Shown: positions 10,701-19,800, counted from the first letter of the stretch. The stretch: 64,000 nucleotides of DNA from Micromonospora sp. DSM 45708 (GCF_039566955.1 NZ_CP154796.1:682001-746000); one strand, 5' to 3'. Numbers and translations: made by a program. Notes: generated by a model not told the origin, from the letters alone.

Positions 10701-11027
10701 TTCATCTCCAGGCCGCTGGCGGTCGTGGTGATCGGCGGCCTGCTCAGCTCGACGTTGTTGACGCTGGTCCTGGTGCCGACGCTCTACACCATGGTCGAGC
10801 GCACCAAGGGCTCCGTCCGGGACCGCCGCCGGGGCACGCCGGAGCCGGCCGGCCCGCTCGGCCCGGTCGAGCCGGCCGAGGTCCCGGCGCCGGTGACCGT
10901 GGGGGGCGGGGACGGCCCGGTCGAGCCGCCGGCCCGCCCGTCCGGCGCGCTGGTCGACGGTACGGACCAGTTCGAGGTGCTCCGCCTGCCGAAGAGCCGC
11001 CGTTCCCCCCTTCCCCCGGCCGAGTGA
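7794..11027 (+). CDS. RND-family efflux transporter (AcrB/HAE1-like)
   Basis: A 1077-residue inner-membrane proton-driven exporter with the duplicated RND plan: TM1 near the N-terminus (GLIALIALVTTAFGAFAV), a large extracytoplasmic loop, TM2-6 (about 335-480), a second large loop, and TM7-12 (about 860-1010). The proton-relay aspartate pair is seen in GRVVDDSIVVLENI near residue 392. The ATG at 7794 follows CAGGAG by nine bases. No membrane-fusion partner lies beside it, as usual for Gram-positive members. The C-terminal tail is Pro/Glu-rich and cytoplasmic. Substrate cannot be told from sequence. It splits the threonine genes together with the next two genes. Confidence 0.92.
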   Translation: MSLLARFSLANRGLIALIALVTTAFGAFAVPSLKQQLLPSLEFPAAFIVAPYPGAAPEIVESQVAEPIENSLQGIPGLEKVTSTSREGAATVQVQYAFGTDLDDVVNKMETAINRAQLPEGVDPQVIAGSTDDLPAVVVAATGDGDERALAEKLRATVVPELEGLDGVRSVDVTGARDQVVTITPDPAKLAAARVAPTAIATALKTNGVAVPAGALADGDRSLPVQVGTPIRTVDDLRGIVLTTAPAAPVRLGDVARVEQQLAPATSFTRTNGKPSLGIAVTASPDGNAVGISHDIRDRLDDLKAASGAELTVVFDQAPFVERSIESLTTEGLLGLLMAVVVILVFLLSVRSTVVTAVSIPLSVLVALIVLWAGDYSLNLLTLGALTIAVGRVVDDSIVVLENIKRHLEYGEEKRDAILAAVREVAGAVTASTLTTVAVFAPIALVGGFVGQLFAPFAITVTVALLASLLVSLTVIPVLAYWFLRPRAGVDDEAARRAAEEKELRSPLQRAYLPVIGFATRSRKSRWATVALGLLVLLGTFGLAQKLETNFLDDSGQDTLAIRQEMPAGTGLTGTDRAAARIEEVLKRTPGVETYQVSAGGGDNPFAGGGGSDSASWSLALSDDTDAATVRQALRKEFDALGPEVGELTFGGGQDASANQVEVVVQAADQETLTRAAEEVRAAMAGTSGVEDVTTGLATRVPRVEVTVDRVAAARAGLTEAAVGQLVAQTYRGAPLGQVTLDGTAQDVVLSTGAKPPLSVAELRALRVGPVTLDAIADVNQVDGPQQVTRIDGERSVSVTGTATGSNLGATTQELQKKLDALDVPGATYVIGGVSADQADAFADLGLAVLAAIAIVFLIMVATFRSLTQALILLISVPFAATGAIALLLATGTPLGVPALIGVLMLVGIVVTNAIVLLDLINQYRAQGMGVTEAVVEGGRRRLRPILMTAVATVFALLPMAFGLTGEGGFISRPLAVVVIGGLLSSTLLTLVLVPTLYTMVERTKGSVRDRRRGTPEPAGPLGPVEPAEVPAPVTVGGGDGPVEPPARPSGALVDGTDQFEVLRLPKSRRSPLPPAE

Positions 11028-11078
11028 AAGGCGGGGCCCCGCGCGACGCTTGCTGCGCGGGCGGGGCCCCCGCCTCAC
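11024..11078. repeat. Imperfect GGGGCCCC-centred inverted repeat after the RND gene
   Basis: The region starts at the RND stop codon and reads GTGA...GGCGGGGCCCC...GCGCG, a short spacer, then GCGCGG...GGGGCCCC...CGCC...TCAC, forming a long imperfect hairpin. It contains the block GCGGGGCCCC twice in direct orientation. It may act as terminator and resembles other intergenic GGGGCCCC palindromes such as that at 47868. Confidence 0.5.
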
Positions 11079-11150
11079 ACCTCCCCCCGGTGGGGCACCC
11101 CCGAGCGGTACGCTCGGTTAGCTGGTGCCTACTTTGGGTGCGGGGGCGCG

Positions 11151-11972
11151 ATGGCGGACGGCGTGGGCCGGTGGGGTCGGCGTACGCTGCTGCGCCGGTC
11201 GGCGCTGCTGCTCGGCGGTGCCGCGCTGGGTTCGGCCGCGACGCTGGAGAGCACGTGGGTGGCCGATCGCCGGCTGCCGCTGGCCGGCGGCCCGGCCAGC
11301 GCGACCCTCGGCAACCGTCACCAGGACGTCGGCGGGGGCGGCGTGCAGGTGGTCTGGGGGGCCCGCACCGGCGAGCCGCTGGTGGCGCTGACGTTCGACG
11401 ACGGCCCCCGGCCACAGTGGACGCCGATGGTGCTGGACACGCTGGCCGAGCACCGGGTGCCGGCCACGTTCTTCCTGGTCGGTGAGCGGGCCCGCCGGCA
11501 CGCCGCGCTGGTGCGCGGCCGGATGGGCGACCACGAGGTGGGCAACCACAGTTGGGCGCACCACGACCTGGCCCGGATGGACGCCGCGACGGTCCACGAC
11601 GACCTGCGCCGCAGCCACGACGCGATCACCGCGGCCACCGGCACGGCGCCCCGGCTGCTCCGCCCGCCCTGGGGGCACCTGGGCGGCGCGGTGCTGTACG
11701 CGGCGGCCCAACTGGACTACCGGCTGGTGCTCTGGACACTCCAGATGGTCGAGAGCGAGTTCCCGCACGACCCGGCCGGGCACGCCCGGCGCATCGTGGC
11801 CGACGTGCGGCCCGGCACCATCCTGCTCGGCCACGACGTCGGTGACGAGCGGCGGATGGTCGCGCTCCGCGGCCTGCCCGACATGATCGCCGGGCTGCGG
11901 GCCCGGGGCTACGCGTTCGTCACCGTCTCCGACCTGCTGCGTCGCGCTGCCGGCCCGGGAGCCGCCCGATAG
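11151..11972 (+). CDS. Secreted polysaccharide deacetylase (NodB/CE4 family)
   Basis: A 273-residue protein with an N-terminal twin-arginine-like export segment (GRRTLLRRSALLLGG, about 9-35) and a CE4 deacetylase domain (about 75-270). Motif 1 is LTFDDGPRP with the catalytic Asp pair, motif 2 is NHSWAHHD with metal-binding His, motif 3 is RPPWG, and a final ILLGHDVG motif closes the site. CE4 enzymes remove N-acetyl groups from peptidoglycan or chitin-like glycans outside the cell; which substrate is used here is unknown. The ATG is used. The MFS gene begins nine bases after its stop. Confidence 0.92.
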   Translation: MADGVGRWGRRTLLRRSALLLGGAALGSAATLESTWVADRRLPLAGGPASATLGNRHQDVGGGGVQVVWGARTGEPLVALTFDDGPRPQWTPMVLDTLAEHRVPATFFLVGERARRHAALVRGRMGDHEVGNHSWAHHDLARMDAATVHDDLRRSHDAITAATGTAPRLLRPPWGHLGGAVLYAAAQLDYRLVLWTLQMVESEFPHDPAGHARRIVADVRPGTILLGHDVGDERRMVALRGLPDMIAGLRARGYAFVTVSDLLRRAAGPGAAR

Positions 11973-11975
11973 GGT
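11970..11975 (+). promoter_or_regulatory. Predicted -10 box of the MFS gene, built on the upstream stop codon
   Basis: TAGGGT matches TANNNT, includes the TAG stop of the deacetylase gene, and ends six bases before the GTG start of the MFS gene. This suggests a leaderless transcript. Confidence 0.45.
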
Positions 11976-11981
11976 GCCGGC

Positions 11982-13214
11982 GTGTCACCCACCCTCTCGG
12001 TCCTCGTCCGCAACCGCGACTTCCGCAACCTGTTCCTCGCCGAGCTGGTGGTGTTCGGCGCCGACTGGTTCGTCATGGTGCCGCTGCTGGTGCTGCTGCC
12101 GGAGCTGACCGGCAGCGGGATCTGGGGCGCGCTGGTGCTGGCCGTGGACACCGGCACCACCGCCCTGCTGCTCCCGTACGCCGGCACCGTCGCCGACCGG
12201 TTCGACCGCCGCAAGGTCATGATGGCGGCCAACGTGGCGGCGCTCGCCGGCGTCCTGCTGCTGCTCGGTGTCCGTGGCGCCGGGACCGCCTGGCTGGCGC
12301 TGCTGGCGATCGCGACCGTGGCCGTGGCGAAGGCGTTCTACTCGCCGGCCGCCCAGGCCGCGCTGCCCAACGTGGTCGATCCGGTGGACCTGGCGGCGGC
12401 CAACGCGGTCGCCGGCTCGGCCTGGGGCACCATGGCGGTGGTCGGCGCCTCGCTCGGCGGCATCCTGAGCGCCGCGGCCGGCCCGTACGCCTGCTTCTGG
12501 GTGGCCGCGGCGGGCCTGGCCGGGGCGGCGGCGCTGGCCGCGCTGATCCGGCGGCCCCTCCAGGCGCCCCGGGACCCGGCGGCGGGTGTGCCGCGCCCCT
12601 CGGCGGCGATCCGCGAGGCGCTCGGCTACATCGCCCGTCGGCCACGGGTGCTCGCGCTGGTGACGGTGAAGTCGGCGGTCGGCCTGGGCAACGGCGTGCT
12701 GACCGTCTTCCCGCTGCTGGCCGGCGTGTACGGGGTCGGCGCGGTCGGCGCCGGGCTGCTGTTCGCCGCCCGGGGCGCCGGCGCGCTGGTCGGCCCGATC
12801 CTGATGCGCCGGGTGCTCAGCAACCGGGCCTGGCTGCTCACCGGCCTGGCGCTGTCCATGTCGACGTACGGCCTGGCCTACCTGGGGGCCTCGGTGGTGT
12901 CCTGGTTCCCGTTGGTGCTGGTGCTGGTCTTCCTGGCCCACCTCGGGGGCGGCAGCAACTGGGTGCTGTCCAACTACGCGCTCCAGGGCGAGGTGCCGGA
13001 CCGGCTGCGCGGCCGGGTCTTCGCCACCGACATGATGCTCGCCACGCTGGCCATCGCGATCAGCCAACTGGTGGTGGCGTTGGTGGTGGACCGGGTGGAC
13101 GAGCGCACCGTGCTGGCCGGCTGCGGCCTGGTCACCGTGGTCTACGCGATCGGCTGGCGGTTCGCCACCCGGCGTCTCTCGCTCACCGACGCGGCGCAGC
13201 CGCCGGCCGGCTGA
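11982..13214 (+). CDS. MFS transporter
   Basis: A 410-residue integral membrane protein with about 12 hydrophobic helices and the MFS loop 2-3 signature in the form GTVADRFDRRKVM near residue 68. It resembles MFS_3 (enterobactin exporter-like) permeases of actinobacteria, but substrate cannot be assigned. The GTG start has no ribosome binding site and lies six bases after a TANNNT box within the end of the deacetylase gene. It belongs to the three-gene insertion between thrC and thrB. Confidence 0.9.
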   Translation: MSPTLSVLVRNRDFRNLFLAELVVFGADWFVMVPLLVLLPELTGSGIWGALVLAVDTGTTALLLPYAGTVADRFDRRKVMMAANVAALAGVLLLLGVRGAGTAWLALLAIATVAVAKAFYSPAAQAALPNVVDPVDLAAANAVAGSAWGTMAVVGASLGGILSAAAGPYACFWVAAAGLAGAAALAALIRRPLQAPRDPAAGVPRPSAAIREALGYIARRPRVLALVTVKSAVGLGNGVLTVFPLLAGVYGVGAVGAGLLFAARGAGALVGPILMRRVLSNRAWLLTGLALSMSTYGLAYLGASVVSWFPLVLVLVFLAHLGGGSNWVLSNYALQGEVPDRLRGRVFATDMMLATLAIAISQLVVALVVDRVDERTVLAGCGLVTVVYAIGWRFATRRLSLTDAAQPPAG

Positions 13215-13296
13215 CCGGGGTCGGGCGCGGCGGACGAGCGGCCGGGCCGGCGGTCCCACGCTGCGGGCGGTGCGGCGCGGTGTCGGGGTCAGGCCC

Positions 13297-13302
13297 TAGC
13301 AT
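13297..13302 (+). promoter_or_regulatory. Predicted -10 box of thrB (leaderless start)
   Basis: TAGCAT ends six bases before the thrB GTG. No ribosome binding site is visible between them. Confidence 0.5.
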
Positions 13303-13308
13303 GAGCCG

Positions 13309-14211
13309 GTGCCGACGACTTTCGCCTCCGGTCCGGTCCGGGTCCGGGTGCCCGCGACCAGCGCCAACCTCGGCCCCGGTTTCGACGCGCTCGGGCTGGC
13401 TCTCGGCCGGCACGACGACGTGACGGCCGAGGTGACCGGCGGCGGCGTCCGGGTGGGGGTCACCGGCGAGGGCGCCGGTGAGCTGCCGGCGGACGACCGG
13501 CACCTGGTGGTGACCGCCATGCGGGCCGCGTTCGACGTGTTGGGCGCGCAGCCCGCCGGCCTGGCGTTGGAGTGCGTCAACCGGATCCCGCAGGCCCGCG
13601 GTCTGGGTTCGTCCTCGGCGGCCATCGTGGCCGGGGTGCTGGCGGCCCGCGCGCTGGTGGTCGACGGCGGGCAGCGGCTGGACGACGATGCCGCGCTGCG
13701 CCTGGCGGCGGAGCTTGAGGGGCATCCGGACAACGTGGCGCCGTGCCTGCTCGGCGGCTTCACGATCGCCTGGACGGAGCCGTCCGGCGCCCGGGCGGTC
13801 TCGCTGCCGGTGGCGACCGCGGTCCGGCCCACCGTCTTCGTGCCTGCCGAGCGGGGCCTGACCGCGGCGGCCCGGGCCGCCCTGCCGGCCACCGTGCCGC
13901 ACGCCGACGCCGCGGCCAACGCGGGCCGGGCTGCGCTGCTGGTGCACGCGCTGACCGTCGACCCGGCGCTGCTGCTGCCGGCCACCGTCGACCGCCTCCA
14001 CCAGGAGCAGCGCGCCCCGGGGATGCCGGCCAGCGCCCGGCTGGTCGCCGCGCTGCGTGAGGCGGGTGTGGCCGCCGTGATCAGTGGGGCCGGCCCGACC
14101 GTGCTGGCGCTCTCCGACGTGCCGGTGGGCTTCGAGGTGGGAACAGAATGGCGCCGGTGGGAGTTGCCGACAGATGTCAGCGGAGCCCGGGTTTTCCGGG
14201 GTAGACTTTGA
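13309..14211 (+). CDS. thrB: Homoserine kinase
   Basis: A 300-residue GHMP kinase that phosphorylates homoserine for threonine synthase. The N-terminal substrate motif VRVPATSANLGPGFD and the ATP-binding GHMP motif PQARGLGSSSAAIVAGV (near residue 92-108) are intact, and the C-terminal motif GAGPTVLAL is present. It uses a GTG start six bases after TAGCAT. In relatives thrB usually follows thrC directly; here it has its own predicted leaderless promoter, in line with its separation. A perfect TTGACA overlaps its stop but has no well-placed -10 partner. Confidence 0.96.
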   Translation: MPTTFASGPVRVRVPATSANLGPGFDALGLALGRHDDVTAEVTGGGVRVGVTGEGAGELPADDRHLVVTAMRAAFDVLGAQPAGLALECVNRIPQARGLGSSSAAIVAGVLAARALVVDGGQRLDDDAALRLAAELEGHPDNVAPCLLGGFTIAWTEPSGARAVSLPVATAVRPTVFVPAERGLTAAARAALPATVPHADAAANAGRAALLVHALTVDPALLLPATVDRLHQEQRAPGMPASARLVAALREAGVAAVISGAGPTVLALSDVPVGFEVGTEWRRWELPTDVSGARVFRGRL

Positions 14212-14230
14212 CACGCCGAGCGGGACCCTG

Positions 14231-14260
14231 TTGCCGCAGGTCGGAAGAGTTGATTACCCT
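14231..14260 (+). promoter_or_regulatory. Candidate rho promoter and long rho leader
   Basis: TTGCCG (14231-14236) and TACCCT (14255-14260) are spaced by 18 bases, a fair housekeeping promoter. It would give a leader of about 285 bases before the rho start. The 339-base stretch 14212-14550 holds no convincing gene; a long untranslated leader is known for other rho genes, which are autoregulated by attenuation. No specific attenuator hairpin could be assigned by eye. Confidence 0.4.
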
Positions 14261-14550
14261 CTAGACCGAGCACAGCCGCGAAGCATGCGATCTTCCTGCG
14301 GTTCGGCGCACCCCCGAAGCTCTCGGCGGTCAGCCCGTCACCCCTGCCCAAGGCCTACGCCGCACCGCAGTTTCCACAGGTCGCCGCAGACGGCGAGACC
14401 TGCTCACCGAGGTTGGTGAGTCGGGAGACCGCCCTGCTGCTGTGTTACAGACTCCCGCGACGCGTCCATGCGAGGCGGGTGCACCGAGGCCGCCCGGCCA
14501 CCTGGTTCCACGACTCCGGGCAGCCCCGGCCTATCGAGGGAAGGAATCCA

Positions 14551-16674
14551 TTGAGCGACACCACCGACGTGACGTCGGATGTTTCCAACGTCGCTGGCGA
14601 TGCCACCACCGCGGCCCCCACACGCCGTCGGCGCAGCGGTACCGGCCTGTCGGCGATGCTGCTGCCGGAGCTCCAGAGCCTGGCCGCGTCGCTCGGCATC
14701 TCTGGTACGGCTCGCATGCGCAAGGGCGAGCTGATCAGTGCGATCACCGAGCGGCAGGGCGGCGCCGCCGCCGGAACCCCTCGACCGCGGGCCGAGGTCG
14801 CGGCCGCGGCGGCTCCCGCCCGCGAGGAGGTGCACGCCGAGGTCCGTGAGGAGCGGGCCGAGGGCGGGCGTCGTCCCGCCGAGCAGGCGCCGGCCGCCGA
14901 GGCGACCGAGGGCCGTACCCGTGGCCGCCGCACCCGGGCCGCGAGCGCGACCACGGAGGCACGTCAGGCCGAGGCACGCCCGGTCGAGGCGCGTCCGGCC
15001 GAGGCGCCCGCCGAGCAGGCGCCCGCCGAGACCGGCGAGCGGGCCGAGCGCGGTGCCGAGCGCGACGAGCGTGCCGAGGGCCGGGGCCGTACCGAGCGGG
15101 GCGAGCGTGCCGAGCGGGGCGACCGTAACGACCGTGCCGAGCGGGGCGACCGTAACGACCGTGCCGACCGGGGCGACCGTGCCGAGCGTAACGACCGGGG
15201 CGAGCGTGCCGAGCGGGGCGAGCGTGCCGAGCGGGGCGACCGCAACGAGCGTGCCGAGCGGAGCGACCGCAACGACCGGGGCGAGCGCGCCGAGCGTAAC
15301 GACCGGAGCGACCGGAGCGACCGCAACGATCGCGCCGACCGCAACGACCGGGGTGACCGGAACGACCGGGGTCAGCGTGCCGAGCGGGACAACCGGGACA
15401 GCCGGGACAACGACGACGACGACGAGAACGGCGGCCGGCGGGGCCGGCGCAGCCGGTTCCGGGACCGTCGGCGTGGCCGCGGCGAGCGGGGCGAGAACGG
15501 CGACGGCGGTGCCACCGCCCGCGAGCCGCAGGTCGGCGAGGACGACGTGCTCGTCCCGGTGGCCGGCATCATCGACGTGCTCGACAACTACGCCTTCGTC
15601 CGGACCACCGGCTACCTGGCCGGCCCGAACGACGTGTACGTCTCGATGTCCCAGATCAAGAAGTACGGCCTGCGCCGCGGTGACGCCATCACCGGCGCGG
15701 TGCGGGCGGCCCGGGACGGCGAGCAGCGGCGCGACAAGTACAACCCGCTGGTCCGGCTGGACACCATCAACGGGATGGAGCCGGACGAGGCGAAGCGCCG
15801 GCCGGAGTTCTACAAGCTCACCCCGCTCTACCCGCAGGAGCGGCTGCGGCTGGAGACCGAGCCGCACATCCTGACCACCCGGGTCATCGACCTGGTCATG
15901 CCGATCGGCAAGGGTCAGCGTGCGCTCATCCAGTCGCCGCCCAAGGCGGGCAAGACCATGGTGTTGCAGGCGATCGCGAACGCGATCACCCGCAACAACC
16001 CGGAGTGCCACCTGATGGTGGTGCTGGTGGACGAGCGACCCGAAGAGGTCACCGACATGCAGCGGTCGATCAAGGGCGAGGTCATCGCGGCCACGTTCGA
16101 CCGTCCGCCGCAGGACCACACCACGGTGGCCGAGCTGGCGATCGAGCGGGCGAAGCGCCTGGTGGAGCTGGGGCACGACGTGGTCGTGCTGCTCGACTCG
16201 GTGACCCGGCTCGGTCGGTCGTACAACCTGGCGGCGCCGGCCAGCGGCCGGATCATGTCGGGTGGTATCGACTCCACCGCGCTCTACCCGCCGAAGCGCT
16301 TCCTCGGCGCGGCCCGCAACATCGAGAACGGCGGCTCGCTGACCATCATCGCCACGGCGCTGGTGGAGACCGGGTCCATGGCGGACACGGTCATCTTCGA
16401 GGAGTTCAAGGGCACCGGCAACGCCGAGCTGAAGCTGGACCGGAAGATCGCCGACAAGCGCGTCTTCCCGGCGATCGACATCAACCCCACCGGCACGCGT
16501 AAGGAGGAGGTCCTGCTCGCGCCGGAGGAGTTGGCGATCATCCACAAGCTCCGCAAGGTGCTGCACTCGCTGGACTCGCAGGCCGCGCTGGACCTGCTGC
16601 TGGACCGGCTCAAGCAGTCCCGCACCAACATCGAGTTCCTGATGCAGATCGCGAAGTCCACTCCGGGCGAGTGA
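14551..16674 (+). CDS. rho: Transcription termination factor Rho with arginine-rich insert
   Basis: A 707-residue hexameric RNA helicase that ends transcription. Order of domains: Rho_N helical region (LPELQSLAASLGISG, about 31-70), an Ala/Glu/Arg linker, a low-complexity Arg/Asp/Asn/Glu-rich insert (about 160-310), the cold-shock-like RNA-binding domain (VAGIIDVLDNYAFVRTTGYL, about 335-410), and the RecA-like ATPase with Walker A PPKAGKT. The TTG at 14551 is chosen because GAGGGAAGGA lies six bases before it; in-frame codons further upstream are leader. The insert explains the extra length over the 419-residue E. coli protein and is typical of Micrococcus-type Rho. Confidence 0.96.
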   Translation: MSDTTDVTSDVSNVAGDATTAAPTRRRRSGTGLSAMLLPELQSLAASLGISGTARMRKGELISAITERQGGAAAGTPRPRAEVAAAAAPAREEVHAEVREERAEGGRRPAEQAPAAEATEGRTRGRRTRAASATTEARQAEARPVEARPAEAPAEQAPAETGERAERGAERDERAEGRGRTERGERAERGDRNDRAERGDRNDRADRGDRAERNDRGERAERGERAERGDRNERAERSDRNDRGERAERNDRSDRSDRNDRADRNDRGDRNDRGQRAERDNRDSRDNDDDDENGGRRGRRSRFRDRRRGRGERGENGDGGATAREPQVGEDDVLVPVAGIIDVLDNYAFVRTTGYLAGPNDVYVSMSQIKKYGLRRGDAITGAVRAARDGEQRRDKYNPLVRLDTINGMEPDEAKRRPEFYKLTPLYPQERLRLETEPHILTTRVIDLVMPIGKGQRALIQSPPKAGKTMVLQAIANAITRNNPECHLMVVLVDERPEEVTDMQRSIKGEVIAATFDRPPQDHTTVAELAIERAKRLVELGHDVVVLLDSVTRLGRSYNLAAPASGRIMSGGIDSTALYPPKRFLGAARNIENGGSLTIIATALVETGSMADTVIFEEFKGTGNAELKLDRKIADKRVFPAIDINPTGTRKEEVLLAPEELAIIHKLRKVLHSLDSQAALDLLLDRLKQSRTNIEFLMQIAKSTPGE
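15040..15410 (+). repeat. Degenerate 6-15 base tandem repeats encoding RAERGDRND units in rho
   Basis: The coding sequence repeats GAGCGGGGCGACCGTAACGA-like blocks many times, giving strings of RAERGDRND, RNDRGERAER and similar units and ending in a run of Asp. The translated part is highly charged and surely disordered. Such repeats can expand or contract by slippage. Confidence 0.9.
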
Positions 16675-16690
16675 CCTGACGGACCGACGA

Positions 16691-16721
16691 CGAGGGGCAC
16701 GGCCACCGGCCGTGCCCCTCG
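16691..16721. terminator. Perfect hairpin terminator after rho
   Basis: CGAGGGGCACGGCC and its exact complement form a 14-base stem with a three-base ACC loop, followed by TTCG, 16 bases after the rho stop. Confidence 0.8.
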
Positions 16722-16748
16722 TTCGCGTGACCGGCACCCCGGCTTGCT

Positions 16749-16810
16749 GAAGTTTTTCTACGGTTCAGCCGCTGGGTATTGAAACTTCTATTCACAGTCG
16801 GGTTGACTGT
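16749..16810 (+). promoter_or_regulatory. Two inverted repeats before the secreted phosphoesterase gene
   Basis: GAAGTTT (16749-16755) pairs with AAACTTC (16782-16788), and ACAGTC (16794-16799) pairs with GACTGT (16805-16810), the second ending five bases before the ATG. This A/T-rich patch stands out from its surroundings and probably holds the promoter and an operator or RNA hairpin. No clear -35/-10 pair or ribosome binding site could be fixed. Confidence 0.4.
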
Positions 16811-16815
16811 CGTCC

Positions 16816-19800
16816 ATGCGATTGCGCAGTCGATCCATCCGTTCCGCGGGCGTCCTGCTGCTGACGCCGTTGCTCACCCTCACCGCGCCGACGCCGCCGG
16901 CCGTGGCGGCCACGCCGTCGACCACGGTCACCCCCACGGCCACGCCGGCCGAGGACGCGCCGGCGGCCTCCTCCCGGCCCGAGTCGGCGGTCACGCTGGC
17001 CGGGGTGGAACCCGCCGGCGGCCTGGAAACCGCGAAGACCACCCGGCCGGTCGCGCCCGGTCTCGACCTGACCTCCTTCGACCGGTACGACGCCGCCGGC
17101 TGGCTACGGGCCGACGCGCTCACCGCCGACCTGTCCGGCGGGTTGACCGTGGACTACGTCAACTCCGGCGCGGTCACCCGGGACGAACCGCTGCGGGCGG
17201 CGGTGGACCGGTCCCGCGCCGTGGCGGCCGTCAACGGCGACTTCTTCGACATCAACAACTCCGGCGCCGCCCAGGGCGTCGGCATCCGCTCCGGCGAGCT
17301 GGTGCAGTCACCGGTGGCCGGGCACCCCAACGCGGTCGGGATCGGCGCTGGCGGCATCGGCCGGGTGGTCGAGGTCGGCTTCGAGGGCACCGCCGCACTG
17401 CCCGGCGGGCCGGTGCCGCTGACCCAGTTCAACAACATGGTGCAGCGCGACGGCGTGGGCGTGTTCACGCCGCTCTGGGGCGCGTACCCCCGGCAGCGCG
17501 CGGTCGACGGCGCGGCGCGGGTGGTCGAGGTGACGGTGACCGGCGGGCGGGTGGCCGCGGTCGCCACCACGGCGGGGGAGGGGCCGATCCCGGCCGGCAG
17601 CACGGTGCTGCTGGGCCGGGAGGCCGGGGCGGACGCGCTCGCCGCGCTGCGTCCCGGCGACCCGGTGGACCTGTCCTGGCGTCCGCGCGCCTCCGACGGC
17701 GGCGACCTGCGCGCCGCGGTGGGCGGCGGCAACGTGCTGGTCCGGGACGGCGTGGTGCAGACCATCGCCGACCAGTCGCTGGCCCCGCGTACGTCGGTCG
17801 GGTTCTCCGCCGACGGACGCCGGATGATCATGCTGACGGTGGACGGCCGGCAGGTGGACAGCCGTGGCGTCACCCAGACCGAGATGGGCCGGATGATGGT
17901 CGAGCTGGGCGCCGCGAACGCGCTCAACCTCGACGGCGGCGGCTCCTCCACGCTGCTGGCCCGGGAGCCCGGCGCGGCGGCGGTCCAGGTGGAGAACAGC
18001 CCCTCCGACGGCAGCGAGCGGCCGGTGCCGAACGGGCTGGCCGTCTACGCGCCGAAGGGCAGCGGCCGGCTCACCGGGTACTGGCTGGAGACCGCCAGCG
18101 ACCCGACCGCCGCGCCCGGCGTCGCCCCGGTGCGGGGTGGACGGCCGGACCGTGTCTTCCCCGGCCTCACCCGCCGGCTCACCGCCGCCGGTTATGACGA
18201 GACGTACGGGCCGGCGGCCGGCGCGCCGCGCTGGCACGCCACCCACGGCCGGGTCGACGACGACGGGGTGTTCCGGGCCGGCAGCCCCGGCCGGAGCACC
18301 GTCACCGCCGCGCGTGGGCGGGCCCGGGGCACGCTCGACCTGACCGTGCTCGGCCCGCTGGCGCGCGTCGACGGCACCGTCGACCGGGTCGGCCTCGACC
18401 GGGCGGGCGACACCGGCCTGTTCGGCGTGGTCGGCTACGACGCCGAGGGCAACACCGCGCCGATCGAGCCGGCCGACCTGCGGCTGGAGTACGACCGCGA
18501 CCTGCTCTCCGTCACCCCCACCGCCGACGGCAACCTGTCCGTGACGGCGCTCGGCGGGTCCGGATCGGCGCTGGTCACCGCCCGCGTCGGTGGGCACAGC
18601 ACGGTGCTGCCGGTGACGGTGGGGCTGACCGACGTGCCGGTGGCCGGCTTCGACGACGCCGCCTCCTGGACGTTCAGCCAGGCCCGGGCCGCCGGCGCGG
18701 TCGCCCCGGCCGACGGGCACACCGGCACCGGCCTGCGGATGTCGTACGAGTTCGACAGGTCCACCGGCACCCGCGCCGCGTACGCCGACCCGCCGGCCTG
18801 GATCGACGTGCCGGGTCAGCCGCAGGCGTTCGGCATGTGGATCAGGGCGAACGGCACCGGCGAGTGGCCGAGCCTGCACCTGCACGACGCGCAGGACACC
18901 CAGTTCGTGCTGCGCGGCCCGTACCTCGACTGGACCGGCTGGAAGTACGTCGAGTTCGCGGTGCCGCCGGGCGTGCAGTACCCGGTGCGGGTGCGCCGGT
19001 TCTACGTGGCCGAGACCGATCCGGCGAAGCAGTACCGCAGCGAGGTGGTGATCGACGACCTGGTCGCCCGTGTGCCGCCGGACGTGCAGGCCCCGCCGGA
19101 GCCGAACCGCACCGACCGGGTGGTGCTGCGCGACGGCACCGTGGACGGCGCGCCCTGGCGCTTCGCGGTGCTCTCCGACGCCCAGTTCGTCGCCGCCGAC
19201 CCGGACAGCGAGCTGGTCGCCCAGGCCCGCCGTACGCTGCGCGAGGTCCGCGCCGCCCGACCGGACTTCCTGATCATCGACGGCGACTTCGTGGACACCG
19301 CGTACCCGGCCGACTTCGCGCTGGCCAAGCGGATCCTGGACGAGGAGCTGGGTGGCGAGGTGCCCTACCACTACGTGCCGGGCAACCACGAGATCATGGG
19401 CGCCCCGATCGACAACTTCCGGAGCGTGTTCGGGGACACCTCCCGCGTCTTCGACCACCGGGGCACCCGGTTCCTCACGTTGAGCACGGCCAGCGGCTCG
19501 CTGCGCGGCGGCGGCTTCGACCAGGTGGAGCTGCTGCGCCGGACGCTTGACGAGGCGGCGGCGGACCGCGCCGTCGGCTCGGTCGCGGTGCTGTTCCACC
19601 ACCCGCCGCGTGATCCCGGCCCGGCCAAGGCCAGCCAGCTCGGCGACCGGAAGGAGGCGGCCCTGGTCGAGCAGTGGCTGGCCGACTTCCAGCACCGCAC
19701 CGGCAAGGGCGCGCTGATGGTGAACGGTCACGTCGGCACGTTCCACGCCGACCGGGTGGACGGCGTTCCGTACGTGATCAACGGGAACGCGGGCAAGGAC

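Noticed and set aside
6510..11078. 1522-residue open frame antisense to thrC and the RND gene
   Set aside because: Long stop-free antisense frames are normal in DNA this GC-rich; composition is Arg/Gly/His-rich and matches no family.
14208..14213. TTGACA as -35 box of rho
   Set aside because: Perfect hexamer, but no TANNNT at 16-19 bases downstream; it overlaps the thrB stop.
14404..16737. 777-residue open frame antisense to rho with Val/Ala/Pro/Leu repeats
   Set aside because: It mirrors the rho repeats and the GC-biased codons of rho; no ribosome binding site or known domain, and rho is certain on the other strand.
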